Source of the DNA: Methylobacterium sp. J-077
Lineage (GTDB): Bacteria; Pseudomonadota; Alphaproteobacteria; Rhizobiales; Beijerinckiaceae
DNA: 64,000 nucleotides
Assembly (NCBI RefSeq): GCF_022829365.1
Contig: NZ_JAKSYJ010000206.1
Coordinates: 34,006-98,005 of the forward strand
Direction of reading: 5' to 3'
The notes under the pieces are model-generated. The model did no database searches. It saw only the letters and a program-made list of their open reading frames with translations, and was not told the origin of the DNA. The position numbers and the translations under genes were made by a program. Every line of letters starts with the position of its first letter. Position 1 is the stretch's first letter. Below, piece by piece: positions 16,556 through 25,121 of the stretch.

Positions 16556-17774
16556 CGCCGGGGATCCGTGTGGTGTTCCAGGCGGCCGACCCCGTGGCGA
16601 TCGTCGCGACCGGCGCGGGTCCGGGAACCAGGGACGCATAGGTCGTCAGGTGGCGAGCAGCGCAGGCATCCCAGGCATGCGACCGGGCAACGTCCAGGCC
16701 TCCGGCCCGCAGGCGGACGCGCCGGGCCGGATCCAGGCTGGTCTCCATGGCGGCGGCGATCACCTCGGGATCGTCAGGTTCGACCGAGAGAGCCTCGCCG
16801 GGGGCGAGGTACTCGGTGAACGGCGGCCGCGCCGAGACGATGACCGGCGTGCCGCAGGCCATTGCCTCCAGCACGCACAGACCATAGCCCTCGTTCAGTG
16901 ACGGGAAGACCAGGGTGTCGGCGATCCGGTAGAGACCCGGCATGTCGCCTTGCGCCATCGGCCCGGTCCGAATCACGGGCTTGCCCGGGCCGACCTCAAG
17001 GCCCTCGCGCTCCAGGGCGGCACAGCATCGGGCTTCGTAGCCGGCGTGGTCGAGGAGCGAGGCACCGCCGGCCACGATCAGCTGTGCCGTAGGGATATGC
17101 CGGCGCAGGCGCGCGAAGGCTTCGATGATAGTCAGCGTGTTCTTGCGCGCCTCGAAGCCGCCGACGCTCAGGTAGACCGGTCCGGTGCCGAGCCCCAGGC
17201 GCACGCGCAGTTCCGCATCGCCGGGTTCCGGCTCCGGCGTGTAGACGGATCCGTCGACGCCGTTGCCGACGACATCGGCCTGCGCCCCATATTCCGCCGC
17301 GAGGGTCGCGGCCCAAGTCCGGCTGACGCAGAGCAGCCGCCCGGCATCCACGATCGCCCGCTCCTGCCACTGGCGGAGTTGCGGGTCGGTCAGCGTGTCG
17401 ATGTGGTGGACCGTACGGACGAAGCTCGGGATCAGGCGACGGCGCGTCAGGGTCGCCAGCGCGTTGCCGCTGATGCTGCAATGGGCATGGAAGATGTCGA
17501 AGTCGCAGGCGGCCGGCGTCGAGAAATGCGACAGGTAATCGGCGATCCGGGACCGGACCAGCGCTACGGTCGGTTCATTGACCGGCTTGGCCGCTACCGA
17601 GACCACCGGGCAGCGCGCATCGCGGAAGAAGCCGCGGCCAGTTGGGTCCGGCGCATGCACCACCGCCTCGTGCCCGAGGTTGCACAGGGCTTCACCGAGC
17701 GCCAGGGCATGGACCACGCCGCCACGGGGATTGGTCGAGTGCGTGAGGATCGCGATGCGCAAGCGGTCGACCAT
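16548..17774 (-). CDS. MSMEG_0565-family glycosyltransferase (GT4 type)
   Basis: A 408-residue GT-B glycosyltransferase. It starts VDRLRIAILTHSTNPRGGVVHALALGEAL, the opening of the MSMEG_0565 family, and carries the GT4 nucleotide-sugar site near the C-terminus (SLNEGYGLCVLEAMACGTPVI, with the E-x7-E pattern). The start at 17774 follows GGTGAG at SD spacing. The upstream open frame runs on antisense to the cupredoxin-like gene and was rejected. It is coupled to the MSMEG_0570-like gene downstream. In the full cluster this enzyme is found with a nitrilase, a radical SAM protein, a flavoprotein and a GNAT; none of those lies next to it here. Confidence 0.85.
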   Translation of the reverse strand: MVDRLRIAILTHSTNPRGGVVHALALGEALCNLGHEAVVHAPDPTGRGFFRDARCPVVSVAAKPVNEPTVALVRSRIADYLSHFSTPAACDFDIFHAHCSISGNALATLTRRRLIPSFVRTVHHIDTLTDPQLRQWQERAIVDAGRLLCVSRTWAATLAAEYGAQADVVGNGVDGSVYTPEPEPGDAELRVRLGLGTGPVYLSVGGFEARKNTLTIIEAFARLRRHIPTAQLIVAGGASLLDHAGYEARCCAALEREGLEVGPGKPVIRTGPMAQGDMPGLYRIADTLVFPSLNEGYGLCVLEAMACGTPVIVSARPPFTEYLAPGEALSVEPDDPEVIAAAMETSLDPARRVRLRAGGLDVARSHAWDACAARHLTTYASLVPGPAPVATIATGSAAWNTTRIPGDA

Positions 17775-17782
17775 GGGACGGC

Positions 17783-17884
17783 TCACCGAGGCCCGTAGCC
17801 GGTCGGAACTTCGCATGTGAAGTCCCGGACCAGGATCCCCGCCGCCCGCTCGGTGATCCGCGCCGCCCGGGTCGCATCGATCAT
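17783..17884 (-). CDS. short frame directly upstream of the glycosyltransferase, possible gene remnant
   Basis: A 33-codon frame starting MIDATRAARITERAAG and ending GYGPR, whose stop falls inside the SD region of the glycosyltransferase gene and 9 bases from its ATG. Its arrangement is that of a coupled upstream operon member, yet it is too short for the missing members of the nitrilase cluster. It could be a genuine leader peptide, a fragment left by deletion of the neighbouring cluster genes, or chance. Nothing in 17885-18075 resembles coding sequence on the minus strand. Confidence 0.3.
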   Translation of the reverse strand: MIDATRAARITERAAGILVRDFTCEVPTGYGPR

Positions 17885-18075
17885 GCCGAAAACTGCGCTG
17901 CCGCGCCGCCTGCGCAATAAAACGTCGGTTTTGTATCTGCCGCGATCGCCGACGCGCGTCCGCCTGATCTGAGCCACGGCGTCGCGTACCGGAACGGGTC
18001 TCCCGCCGCATCATTGCCGCCGAGATACCCGGACGTTGAAAGCGTTGTCGCTGAAGCTGTTGGAGAACCCGAGCC

Positions 18076-18525
18076 GTGCGTAACATCCTGATCGCCGCCG
18101 CTCTGGCCACGCTGTGCACAGGTTCGGCAGGCGCCGCCGACAACCCGCAGCTCGGTAAGCCCGCGAGCGACGCGATACCGCCGGTCGAGCTGACCGTTAC
18201 CCTTCAGGACGGCAAGCCGGTCTGCGCGCCGGCGGATCTGCGCCTGCCGGCCAACACCGACGTGGTTCTGCAGGTCGTCAGCCAGGCCAACGTTCCGGTG
18301 ACGATCACGGCGGCAGGCCAGTTCGAGCAGGGCCACCTGCTGCACGCCGACGGCGACCTCGTGCACGTGATGAGCGAGAAGGGCTACACGGTGAAAGCCA
18401 ATGGCCACGGGACACTCAAGCTGCGTACCCTCGATGCCGGGGAGCACAGCTACGCCTGCACCGCTAATAACAGGCGCGACGCACCGTTCGTCGGCAAGTT
18501 GGTCCTGTCGCCGCCGGCCGGCTGA
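18076..18525 (+). CDS. small exported cupredoxin-like protein
   Basis: A 149-residue protein starting at a GTG preceded by GGAG at SD spacing. It has a signal peptide (about residues 1-20, ending in GSAGA). The remainder is beta-rich and has the look of a cupredoxin fold: DVVLQVVSQANVPVTI, then GHLLHADGDLVHVM and GEHSYACTANNRRDAPFVGKLVL. In copper-binding cupredoxins the closing loop holds Cys, His and Met ligands; here the Cys is followed by NNRRDAPF without the later His/Met, so type-1 copper binding is doubtful. The metal status and function are unknown. Confidence 0.65.
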   Translation: MRNILIAAALATLCTGSAGAADNPQLGKPASDAIPPVELTVTLQDGKPVCAPADLRLPANTDVVLQVVSQANVPVTITAAGQFEQGHLLHADGDLVHVMSEKGYTVKANGHGTLKLRTLDAGEHSYACTANNRRDAPFVGKLVLSPPAG

Positions 18526-18693
18526 TCCGGGCATCGTTGCTGGATTCGCCAGGTGGTTCCGGCCGCGCGGCGTCCCAGACTTAATTTTGTGTTACGAATT
18601 CAGTTCGACTTCAACACGCGCGCGGAACCGCTCTTTTCAGGCCCCTGTGTCAGATTGTATCTATCGTCGACGAGCGGCGGAGCAATCGGTCCT

Positions 18694-19512
18694 GTGTCCC
18701 AGAATTCGACATCCGTCAGTCCCGCCAGGCCGCGCCGCAAGCGGCTGCGCGATGTCTTGATGGTGTGCAGCCTGCTGCTGGTGCCTACCGCGGTGCTCGC
18801 CTACACGGATTTGCTGCCTGATTCCCTGGATCTCCTCGGCATCGACCTGAACGACAGCCCGGACTTGCCGCACGTCGCCCGTCAGATCGCCATCGGTGCG
18901 CCGCTCAAGATCGTGGCCTTTGGCTCGTCCTCCACGGAGGGAATCGGCGCGTCGAGCCCAGCCTATTCCTACCCGGCGCGCCTTCAGGTTGATTTGCGCA
19001 AGAAGCTGCACGGTTTAGATGTGGCCGTGATCAACCGCGGCATCGGCGGCGAGCATGTGGACGACATGCTGAAGCGCTTGGACCGCGACGTGATCGCGGC
19101 CGAGCCGCAACTCGTCATCTGGCAGACCGGCAGCAACGATCCGCTGCGCGGTGTCTCGATCGAGCATTTTCACGAGGCCACTGCCGCCGCCATCCGGCGG
19201 ATCCGCGAGGCCGGTATCGACGTGGTGCTGATGGAGCCGCAATGGTGCCCGAAGCTCGATTCGACGCCGGGCTCGTCGCGGTTCCGCGATGCGGTGCGGG
19301 CGATCGGCGACGAGCTCGACGTGCCGGTGATTCGCCGGGCCGACCTGATGCATGGTTGGGTTCGTGAAGGAAAACTGACGGCCAAGCAGCTCTTCGCTTC
19401 GGACGGCCTGCACATGGCCGATGGCGGCTACGCCCTGCTGGCCCAGGCCGCAGCCGAATCGATCCTGCACGATGCCGGCACGGTGCAGACCGCCGAGGCG
19501 GTCGCCGAGTAG
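18694..19512 (+). CDS. SGNH/GDSL-type hydrolase, exported
   Basis: A serine hydrolase of the SGNH fold. Block I is VAFGSSSTEGIGAS (nucleophile Ser in the GDS position), the oxyanion Gly is in NRGIGGEH, the Asn in WQTGSND, and Asp/His in SDGLHMAD. A hydrophobic segment DVLMVCSLLLVPTAVLAY near the N-terminus is a signal anchor or signal peptide. The start is uncertain: the GTG at 18694 has GGAG upstream and gives 272 aa, whereas an ATG at 18553 would add 47 residues without family features. Likely substrates are acylated polysaccharides or lipids of the envelope. It lies 63 bases upstream of hslV. Confidence 0.75.
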   Translation: MSQNSTSVSPARPRRKRLRDVLMVCSLLLVPTAVLAYTDLLPDSLDLLGIDLNDSPDLPHVARQIAIGAPLKIVAFGSSSTEGIGASSPAYSYPARLQVDLRKKLHGLDVAVINRGIGGEHVDDMLKRLDRDVIAAEPQLVIWQTGSNDPLRGVSIEHFHEATAAAIRRIREAGIDVVLMEPQWCPKLDSTPGSSRFRDAVRAIGDELDVPVIRRADLMHGWVREGKLTAKQLFASDGLHMADGGYALLAQAAAESILHDAGTVQTAEAVAE

Positions 19513-19575
19513 CCTGCGGCTGGACGCGGCCGGCAAAGCTCCCCATCTCGGCCGGACCGAGATCGGAGCCCCATC

Positions 19576-20154
19576 GTGAGCCAGGACGCCTTCAGGTACG
19601 ACGACAGGGGCTCCGTGCCCCAGATGCACGCCACCACGATCCTCATGGTCCGCAAGGGCGGCCGCGTCGTCGTCGGCGGCGACGGGCAGGTCAGCCTCGG
19701 CCAGACCATCGTGAAGGGCAATGCCCGCAAGGTCCGCCGCCTGGCCAAGGGCGCGGTGATCGGCGGCTTCGCGGGCGCCACTGCCGACGCCTTTACGCTG
19801 TTCGAGCGGCTCGAAGCCAAGCTGGAGCAGTATCCCGGCCAGCTCACCCGGGCGTGCGTCGAGCTGACCAAGGATTGGCGCACCGACCGCTACCTGCGCC
19901 GCCTCGAGGCGATGATGGTGGTGGCCGACCGCGAGGTCAGCCTGCTGCTGTCGGGCTCGGGCGACGTGCTGGAGCCGGAGAGCGGCGTGATGGCGATCGG
20001 CTCTGGCGGCAACTATGCCCTGGCAGCCGCCCGCGCCCTCGAGGACGGCGACCTCGACGCGGAGGCGATCGTGCGCAAGGCCATGGCGATCGCCGCCGAG
20101 ATCTGCGTCTACACCAACGGCAATCTCGTCATCGAGGCGCTCGATCAGGCTTAG
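19576..20154 (+). CDS. hslV: ATP-dependent protease subunit HslV
   Basis: A 192-residue N-terminal-nucleophile peptidase of the HslVU (ClpQY) protease. After a short propeptide comes MHATTILMV; the first Thr of that TT pair is the N-terminal nucleophile in the mature protein. GDGQVSLGQTIVKGNARKVRRL and GGFAGATADAFTLFERLEAKLE are strongly conserved. GTG start at 19576. It forms two stacked hexamers and degrades protein fed by HslU. Its partner hslU lies about 3.6 kb downstream, separated by a chemoreceptor and a transporter gene, rather than being directly adjacent as in many bacteria. Confidence 0.95.
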   Translation: MSQDAFRYDDRGSVPQMHATTILMVRKGGRVVVGGDGQVSLGQTIVKGNARKVRRLAKGAVIGGFAGATADAFTLFERLEAKLEQYPGQLTRACVELTKDWRTDRYLRRLEAMMVVADREVSLLLSGSGDVLEPESGVMAIGSGGNYALAAARALEDGDLDAEAIVRKAMAIAAEICVYTNGNLVIEALDQA

Positions 20155-20284
20155 CCTGCATCTGCCAGTCTTGAGCGCATCTGTCGCCCGCGGTTCGAGA
20201 TTGATCGGCCCCGAGCGATGATTAACGCCACATTGAACAATCTTGCCTAGTCTCAGACCAATAAACGCTTGGCCTGGACCTAAA

Positions 20285-21955
20285 ATGAAAATCGGCGGGA
20301 AACTCCTGGCCTTTGTGGGCGCCTGCAGTCTCACGACATTGGTTGTGGCGGGTGTGAGCGTCGCCACGCTTCGGAGCTTCGAGCAGGCTCTGACGCAGGT
20401 CGAGGGCGCATCGACCCGCGCCCTCGACGCCGCGAACTTCAATCGCCTCGCCGCCGAGGTGACGATGGATTCGCGCGGGGTCTACGCCGCCGCCGACACG
20501 TCCGACGCGGCGAAATATGCCGCGGGCGTCCGCAAGGGCCTCGCCGACATGGACGCGCTCCGTGCGGCCTGGGCGCCCCTGGTGACCGAGGACGAGCGGC
20601 CGCTCTTCGACGCGATGGCGCGTCACGCCGATGCCTATCGGACGATGCGGACTGCCATCGCCAAAGCGGGCGAAACGATAAGCCCCCGCGCTGCAGCCGA
20701 TCTCGGCTTCAACGACGTGAATCGGGCCAACCGCAAGGCATTCCAGGCCAGCATCGACGCGCTGGTGAGCCACGGCCGCACCGAGATGGCCACGATCAGA
20801 GCCGAAACCCAGGATCTCTTCCAGGCCCGCATGCGCCTGCTGCTGGCGCTCGCCCTGTTGGGCACCCTCGCTTGCGGGGCCCTCGGTCTCCTGGTGGGGC
20901 AGCGCCAGATCGCCCGGCCGCTGCGGGCTGTCTCCGAGGCGATCCAGCGCCTCTCCCGGGGCGATCTGACGCTTCCGGCCGTCAAGGCCGGCCGTGACGA
21001 GATCGGGGCGATCTGGGCAAGCATGACGGTCTTTGCCGGGACGATGCGAGAGGCTGAAGACCTGCGACTGGAGCGCGAGCGCACGGGTGCGGAGGCAGCG
21101 ACCCTGAAGCGTGCCGAAATGATCGGGCTCGCCGACCAGTTCGAGGGCAGCATCGGCGGCTTGGTCGGTCACCTTGCCAATGCCGCCACCGGCATGGAGC
21201 GGGCCGCCGCCGCGATGGCCGGCAATGCCGAGCGCTCCGATCAGCAATCCAGGGCCGTGACCCGCGCCGCTGAGACCACCGCGCACAATGTCGAGGCGGT
21301 GGCGGCCGCCACCGAAGAGCTCGCCGCGACAGCCAGCGAGATCGGCGTCCAGGTGACGCAGACTTCGGAGGCAGCGGCGAGCGCCGTGGAAGCGACCAGG
21401 CGGACCCGCGCCAGCGTCCAGGCGCTCGCCCGCAGCGCCGACGGCATCGGGCAGGTGGTGTCGCTGATCTCGACCATCGCGGGACAGACCAATCTGCTCG
21501 CCCTCAACGCCACGATCGAGGCGGCGCGCGCCGGCGAGGCCGGACGTGGCTTCGCGGTGGTCGCAACTGAGGTGAAGGCGCTGGCGACCCAGACGGGCCG
21601 GGCCACGGACGAGATTGCCGGGCAGATCGCCGCGATGCGCGCCGCGACCCATGAAGCGGTCACCGCCATCGAGGCGATTGGCGGCACGATCGAGCAGGTC
21701 CACGGCATCGCGATCGGCGTTGCCGCGGCCGTGGAGCAGCAGCAGGTCGCCACCCAGGAGATCGCCCGGAGCGTCGCCGAGGCGGCGAGCGGCACCCGCG
21801 CGGTGACCGAGACGATGTCGCAGGTGCTCGACGCCGCGCATGAGACCGGAGCCAGCGCCGACCAGGTCCTCGACGCCGCAGCCGACATCGCCCGACGCTC
21901 CGACGGGCTGGGCAGCGAGGTCGCGGGCTTCGTGGCGCAGGTGCGAGCGGCCTGA
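20285..21955 (+). CDS. methyl-accepting chemotaxis protein
   Basis: A 556-residue chemoreceptor. TM1 is at about residues 6-30 and TM2 near 183-205 (LLLALALLGTLACGALGLLVG), enclosing a roughly 150-residue helical periplasmic sensor domain. A HAMP linker follows, then a long signalling helix whose tip reads IAGQTNLLALNATIEAARAGE, the contact site for CheA/CheW. The start MKIGGKLL is preferred over an upstream TTG. No che genes lie nearby, so it works with chemotaxis proteins elsewhere. The ligand is unknown. Confidence 0.9.
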   Translation: MKIGGKLLAFVGACSLTTLVVAGVSVATLRSFEQALTQVEGASTRALDAANFNRLAAEVTMDSRGVYAAADTSDAAKYAAGVRKGLADMDALRAAWAPLVTEDERPLFDAMARHADAYRTMRTAIAKAGETISPRAAADLGFNDVNRANRKAFQASIDALVSHGRTEMATIRAETQDLFQARMRLLLALALLGTLACGALGLLVGQRQIARPLRAVSEAIQRLSRGDLTLPAVKAGRDEIGAIWASMTVFAGTMREAEDLRLERERTGAEAATLKRAEMIGLADQFEGSIGGLVGHLANAATGMERAAAAMAGNAERSDQQSRAVTRAAETTAHNVEAVAAATEELAATASEIGVQVTQTSEAAASAVEATRRTRASVQALARSADGIGQVVSLISTIAGQTNLLALNATIEAARAGEAGRGFAVVATEVKALATQTGRATDEIAGQIAAMRAATHEAVTAIEAIGGTIEQVHGIAIGVAAAVEQQQVATQEIARSVAEAASGTRAVTETMSQVLDAAHETGASADQVLDAAADIARRSDGLGSEVAGFVAQVRAA

Positions 21956-22122
21956 CACGAGACGATGTTGCGTCGCAGCGCGATGCTTCGTAGGATCGCG
22001 GCATTCGCTAGGACCCGGTGAAAGCCCGGGTGGCTCTTCCGGCCGCCGATCCGCCGGACCACGCATCCGAGACGCTCCCTCCTCCGCCATCGGTGCGGAC
22101 GCGCGTCTCGTGCGGATTTTTC

Positions 22123-23620
22123 ATGCCACGCAACACCTCCGGAACCGCCGGCCTTCTCGGGCCGTGGGTCTCCAACATCCGCGGCGATACCTTGTCGGGG
22201 ATCGTCGTCGCCCTCGCGCTGATCCCGGAGGCGATCGGCTTCTCGGTCATCGCCGGAGTCGATCCCAAGGTCGGGCTCTACGCCTCGGTGGTCATCGCCT
22301 GCACGATCGCCTTCACGGGCGGGCGCCCGGCGATGATCTCGGCCGCCACCGCCGCCACCGCAGTGGTCATGGTCGATCTCGTCCGCGAGCATGGGGTCCA
22401 GTACCTGTTCGCCGCCACCATCCTGATGGGGCTGATCCAGATCCTGGCCGGCCTGCTCAAGCTCGGCCGGCTGATGCGGTTCGTCTCGCAATCGGTGATG
22501 ACCGGCTTCGTCAACGCCTTGGCGATCCTGATTTTTCTGGCACAGATGCCCGAACTCACCGGCGTCACGCCGGCGACCTACGGGCTGATCGCCCTGGGAC
22601 TCGCGATCATTTACGGCTTCCCGCGGATCACACGAGCGGTGCCCGCGCCTCTCGTGGCGATCGCGGTGCTGACCGCGGTGACGGCGATCTTCCACCTCGA
22701 CGTGCGCACGGTCTCGCATCTGGGCGCTCTGCCCGCGACGCTGCCGAGCTTCGCGCTGCCGAACGTGCCGCTGACCTTCGAGACCCTGCGGATCCTGCTG
22801 CCCTACGCGGCGACGCTGGCGGCGGTCGGCCTGCTGGAGAGTTTTACTCACGGCGCAGATCGTCGACGACCTCACCGACACCGGCAGCGACAAGAACCGG
22901 GAATGCATGGGCCAGGGCATCGCCAACATGGCTTCGGCCGTGTTTGGCGGCATGGGCGGCTGCGCGATGATCGGGCAATCAGTGATCAACGTCTCCTCGG
23001 GCGCGCGGGGCCGGCTGTCCACGCTGGTCGCAGGCGCGTTCCTGCTGCTGCTCCTCGTGGCGCTTCAGGACCTGCTGGCGGTGGTGCCGGTCGCGGCCCT
23101 GACGGCCGTGATGATCATGGTGTCGCTGAACACCTTCTCCTGGCGCTCGCTGGCGCAGCTGCGCACCAACCCGCTGCCGTCCTCGGCGGTCATGCTGGCA
23201 ACCGTCCTTGTCGTGGTCGCCACCAAGGATATGGCGATGGGCGTGCTCGCCGGCGTGCTCCTGTCCGGCGTGTTCTTCGCCGGCAAGGTGTCGCGGCTCA
23301 GCCAGGTCACCTCCGCGCTCTCGCGAGACGGCCAGACCCGGACCTATCAGGTCGCCGGGCAGGTGTTCTTCGCCTCCGCAGGCACCTTCTCGGAGGCGAT
23401 CGACGTGCTGGAGCCGGTGGACCGCCTCGTCATCGACCTGCGGAACGCACATTTCTGGGATATCTCGGCGGTGGCCGCCCTCGACCGCGTCGTGCTGAAG
23501 GCCCGCAGCCGCGGGCGGATCGTCGAGGTGGTCGGTCTGAACGCCGCCAGCGCGACCCTGGTCGAGCGGTTCGGCACGCACGACAAGGTCGGCGCTGCGC
23601 CATCGCCGGCGGGGCACTGA
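22123..23620 (+). pseudogene. SulP-family anion transporter with STAS domain, broken by a single-base frameshift
   Basis: Two frames together make one SulP transporter of about 498 residues. The first covers the N-terminal membrane helices (LIPEAIGFSVIAGVDPKVGL, TGGRPAMISAATAATAVV) and runs to GLLESFT near 22850; the second resumes at CMGQGIANMASAVFGG and goes on through the last helices to a cytoplasmic STAS domain (LVIDLRNAHFWDISAVAALD). Removing one T from the TTTT run at 22842-22845 restores LLESLLTAQIVDDLTDTGSD without a gap, the expected family sequence. SulP proteins carry sulfate, bicarbonate or other anions. Either the gene is a recent pseudogene or the extra T is a sequencing error. 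Confidence 0.85.
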
Positions 23621-23737
23621 GCGGCCCGTCCTGGCGCCCCCGGGAGCGCCCTGCCTCTTGCGTCGCGCGCGCCGCGACCCCATTCCCGGCCTGGGCTCGC
23701 GGTTTCGTCGGGCCGGGAAAAACAGGATGGCACAGCG

Positions 23738-25051
23738 GTGACGACGTTCTCTCCGCGCGAGATCGTGTCCGAACTCGATCGCTTCATCGTCGGGCAGCAG
23801 GACGCCAAGCGCGCCGTCGCGATCGCGCTTCGCAATCGCTGGCGCCGCCAGCAGCTGACCGGCCCGCTCCGCGAGGAGGTGGCACCCAAGAACATCCTGA
23901 TGATCGGGCCGACCGGCTGCGGCAAGACCGAGATCGCCCGGCGGCTGGCCCGGTTGGCCAATGCCCCGTTCCTGAAGATCGAGGCGACCAAGTTCACCGA
24001 GGTCGGCTATGTCGGCCGCGACGTCGAGCAGATCGTCCGCGACCTCGTGGAGGTGGCGATCGGTCTGACCCGACAGGCCAAGCGCGAGACCGTGAAAGCC
24101 AAGGCGGAGGCGGCCGCCGAGAACCGGATCCTCGATGCCCTGGTCGGGCCCACTGCCAGCCAGGCGACCCGCGACAGCTTCCGGCGCAAGCTGCGCGACA
24201 GCGAGCTCGACGACAAGGAAGTCGAGCTGGAACTGGCCTCCGGTGCCCCCGCCGGCCTGCCGATGTTCGAGATCCCCGGCATGCCGGGCGCCTCGATGGG
24301 GGCGATCAATATCGGCGACGTGCTCGGCAAGGCGCTGGGCGGCCAGCGCGGCAAGCCGCGCCGGGTCCTGGTGCGGGACGCCTACGCGCCGCTGCTGGCC
24401 GAGGAATCCGACAAGCTGGTCGACGACGACGCCCTGATCCGCGAGGCGATTCGCGAGGTCGAGAACAACGGCATCGTCTTCCTCGACGAGATCGACAAGA
24501 TCTGTGCCCGCGAGGGACGCTCCTCCGGGGACGTCTCCCGCGAAGGTGTGCAACGCGACCTGCTGCCGCTGATCGAGGGCACGACGGTGGCGACCAAGCA
24601 TGGCCCGGTGAAGACAGACCACGTGCTGTTCATCGCGTCCGGCGCGTTCCACGTCTCGAAGCCGTCCGACCTCCTGCCCGAGCTCCAGGGCCGCCTGCCG
24701 ATCCGGGTCGAGCTGCAGCCGCTGACGGTGGACGATTTCCGCCAGATCCTGACCTCCACCGAGGCCAGCCTGCTCAAGCAGACGGTCGCGCTGATGCAGA
24801 CCGAGGGCGTGACGCTCACCTTCACGGACGACGCCGTGGACGCGCTGGCCCGGGTCGCCGTCGAGGTGAATTCGTCCGTGGAAAATATCGGCGCCCGTCG
24901 GCTCCAGACTGTGCTGGAACGGGTGATCGACGAGATCTCGTTCACCGCCACCGACCGCTCCGGCGAAACCGTGCCGATCGACGCCGCCTATGTGCGGTCC
25001 CGGGTCGAGGACCTCGCCGCCAACGCGGATCTGAGCCGCTTCATTCTGTGA
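23738..25051 (+). CDS. hslU: HslU ATPase subunit of the HslVU protease
   Basis: A 437-residue AAA+ unfoldase. It starts MTTFSPREIVSELDRFIVGQ at a GTG; the Walker A is GPTGCGKTEI (about residues 57-66), the Walker B FLDEIDK, with the intermediate domain between them, and it ends in SRFIL, which inserts into HslV as in the family. Together with HslV it degrades folded and damaged proteins. The gene is 117 bases past the frameshifted SulP gene; expression from a promoter in the interval is likely, though I cannot point to it. Confidence 0.95.
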   Translation: MTTFSPREIVSELDRFIVGQQDAKRAVAIALRNRWRRQQLTGPLREEVAPKNILMIGPTGCGKTEIARRLARLANAPFLKIEATKFTEVGYVGRDVEQIVRDLVEVAIGLTRQAKRETVKAKAEAAAENRILDALVGPTASQATRDSFRRKLRDSELDDKEVELELASGAPAGLPMFEIPGMPGASMGAINIGDVLGKALGGQRGKPRRVLVRDAYAPLLAEESDKLVDDDALIREAIREVENNGIVFLDEIDKICAREGRSSGDVSREGVQRDLLPLIEGTTVATKHGPVKTDHVLFIASGAFHVSKPSDLLPELQGRLPIRVELQPLTVDDFRQILTSTEASLLKQTVALMQTEGVTLTFTDDAVDALARVAVEVNSSVENIGARRLQTVLERVIDEISFTATDRSGETVPIDAAYVRSRVEDLAANADLSRFIL

Positions 25052-25094
25052 GCGCGCGCTGATCGCCCGAGGCCGATGCCTCGATTGAGGTGGG

Positions 25095-25121
25095 CAATCG
25101 ACGCATGATATGCGTCGATTG
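25095..25121 (+). promoter_or_regulatory. 12-bp perfect inverted repeat covering the fic start codon
   Basis: CAATCGACGCAT and ATGCGTCGATTG are exact reverse complements separated by GAT. The ATG of the Fic gene is the first triplet of the right arm, and the next codons (MRRL) lie within it. As DNA it could be an operator for autoregulation by a dimeric protein, for instance the C-terminal winged helix of the Fic protein. As RNA it could be a 12-bp hairpin that hides the start codon and lowers translation. The sequence shows the repeat; the role is inference. Confidence 0.55.

Noticed and set aside
22018..25062. A long open frame on the plus strand continuing from the SulP gene across hslU
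   Set aside because: Past 22850 it has no family resemblance and runs in a different frame from hslU; it is a consequence of the frameshift and high GC content.
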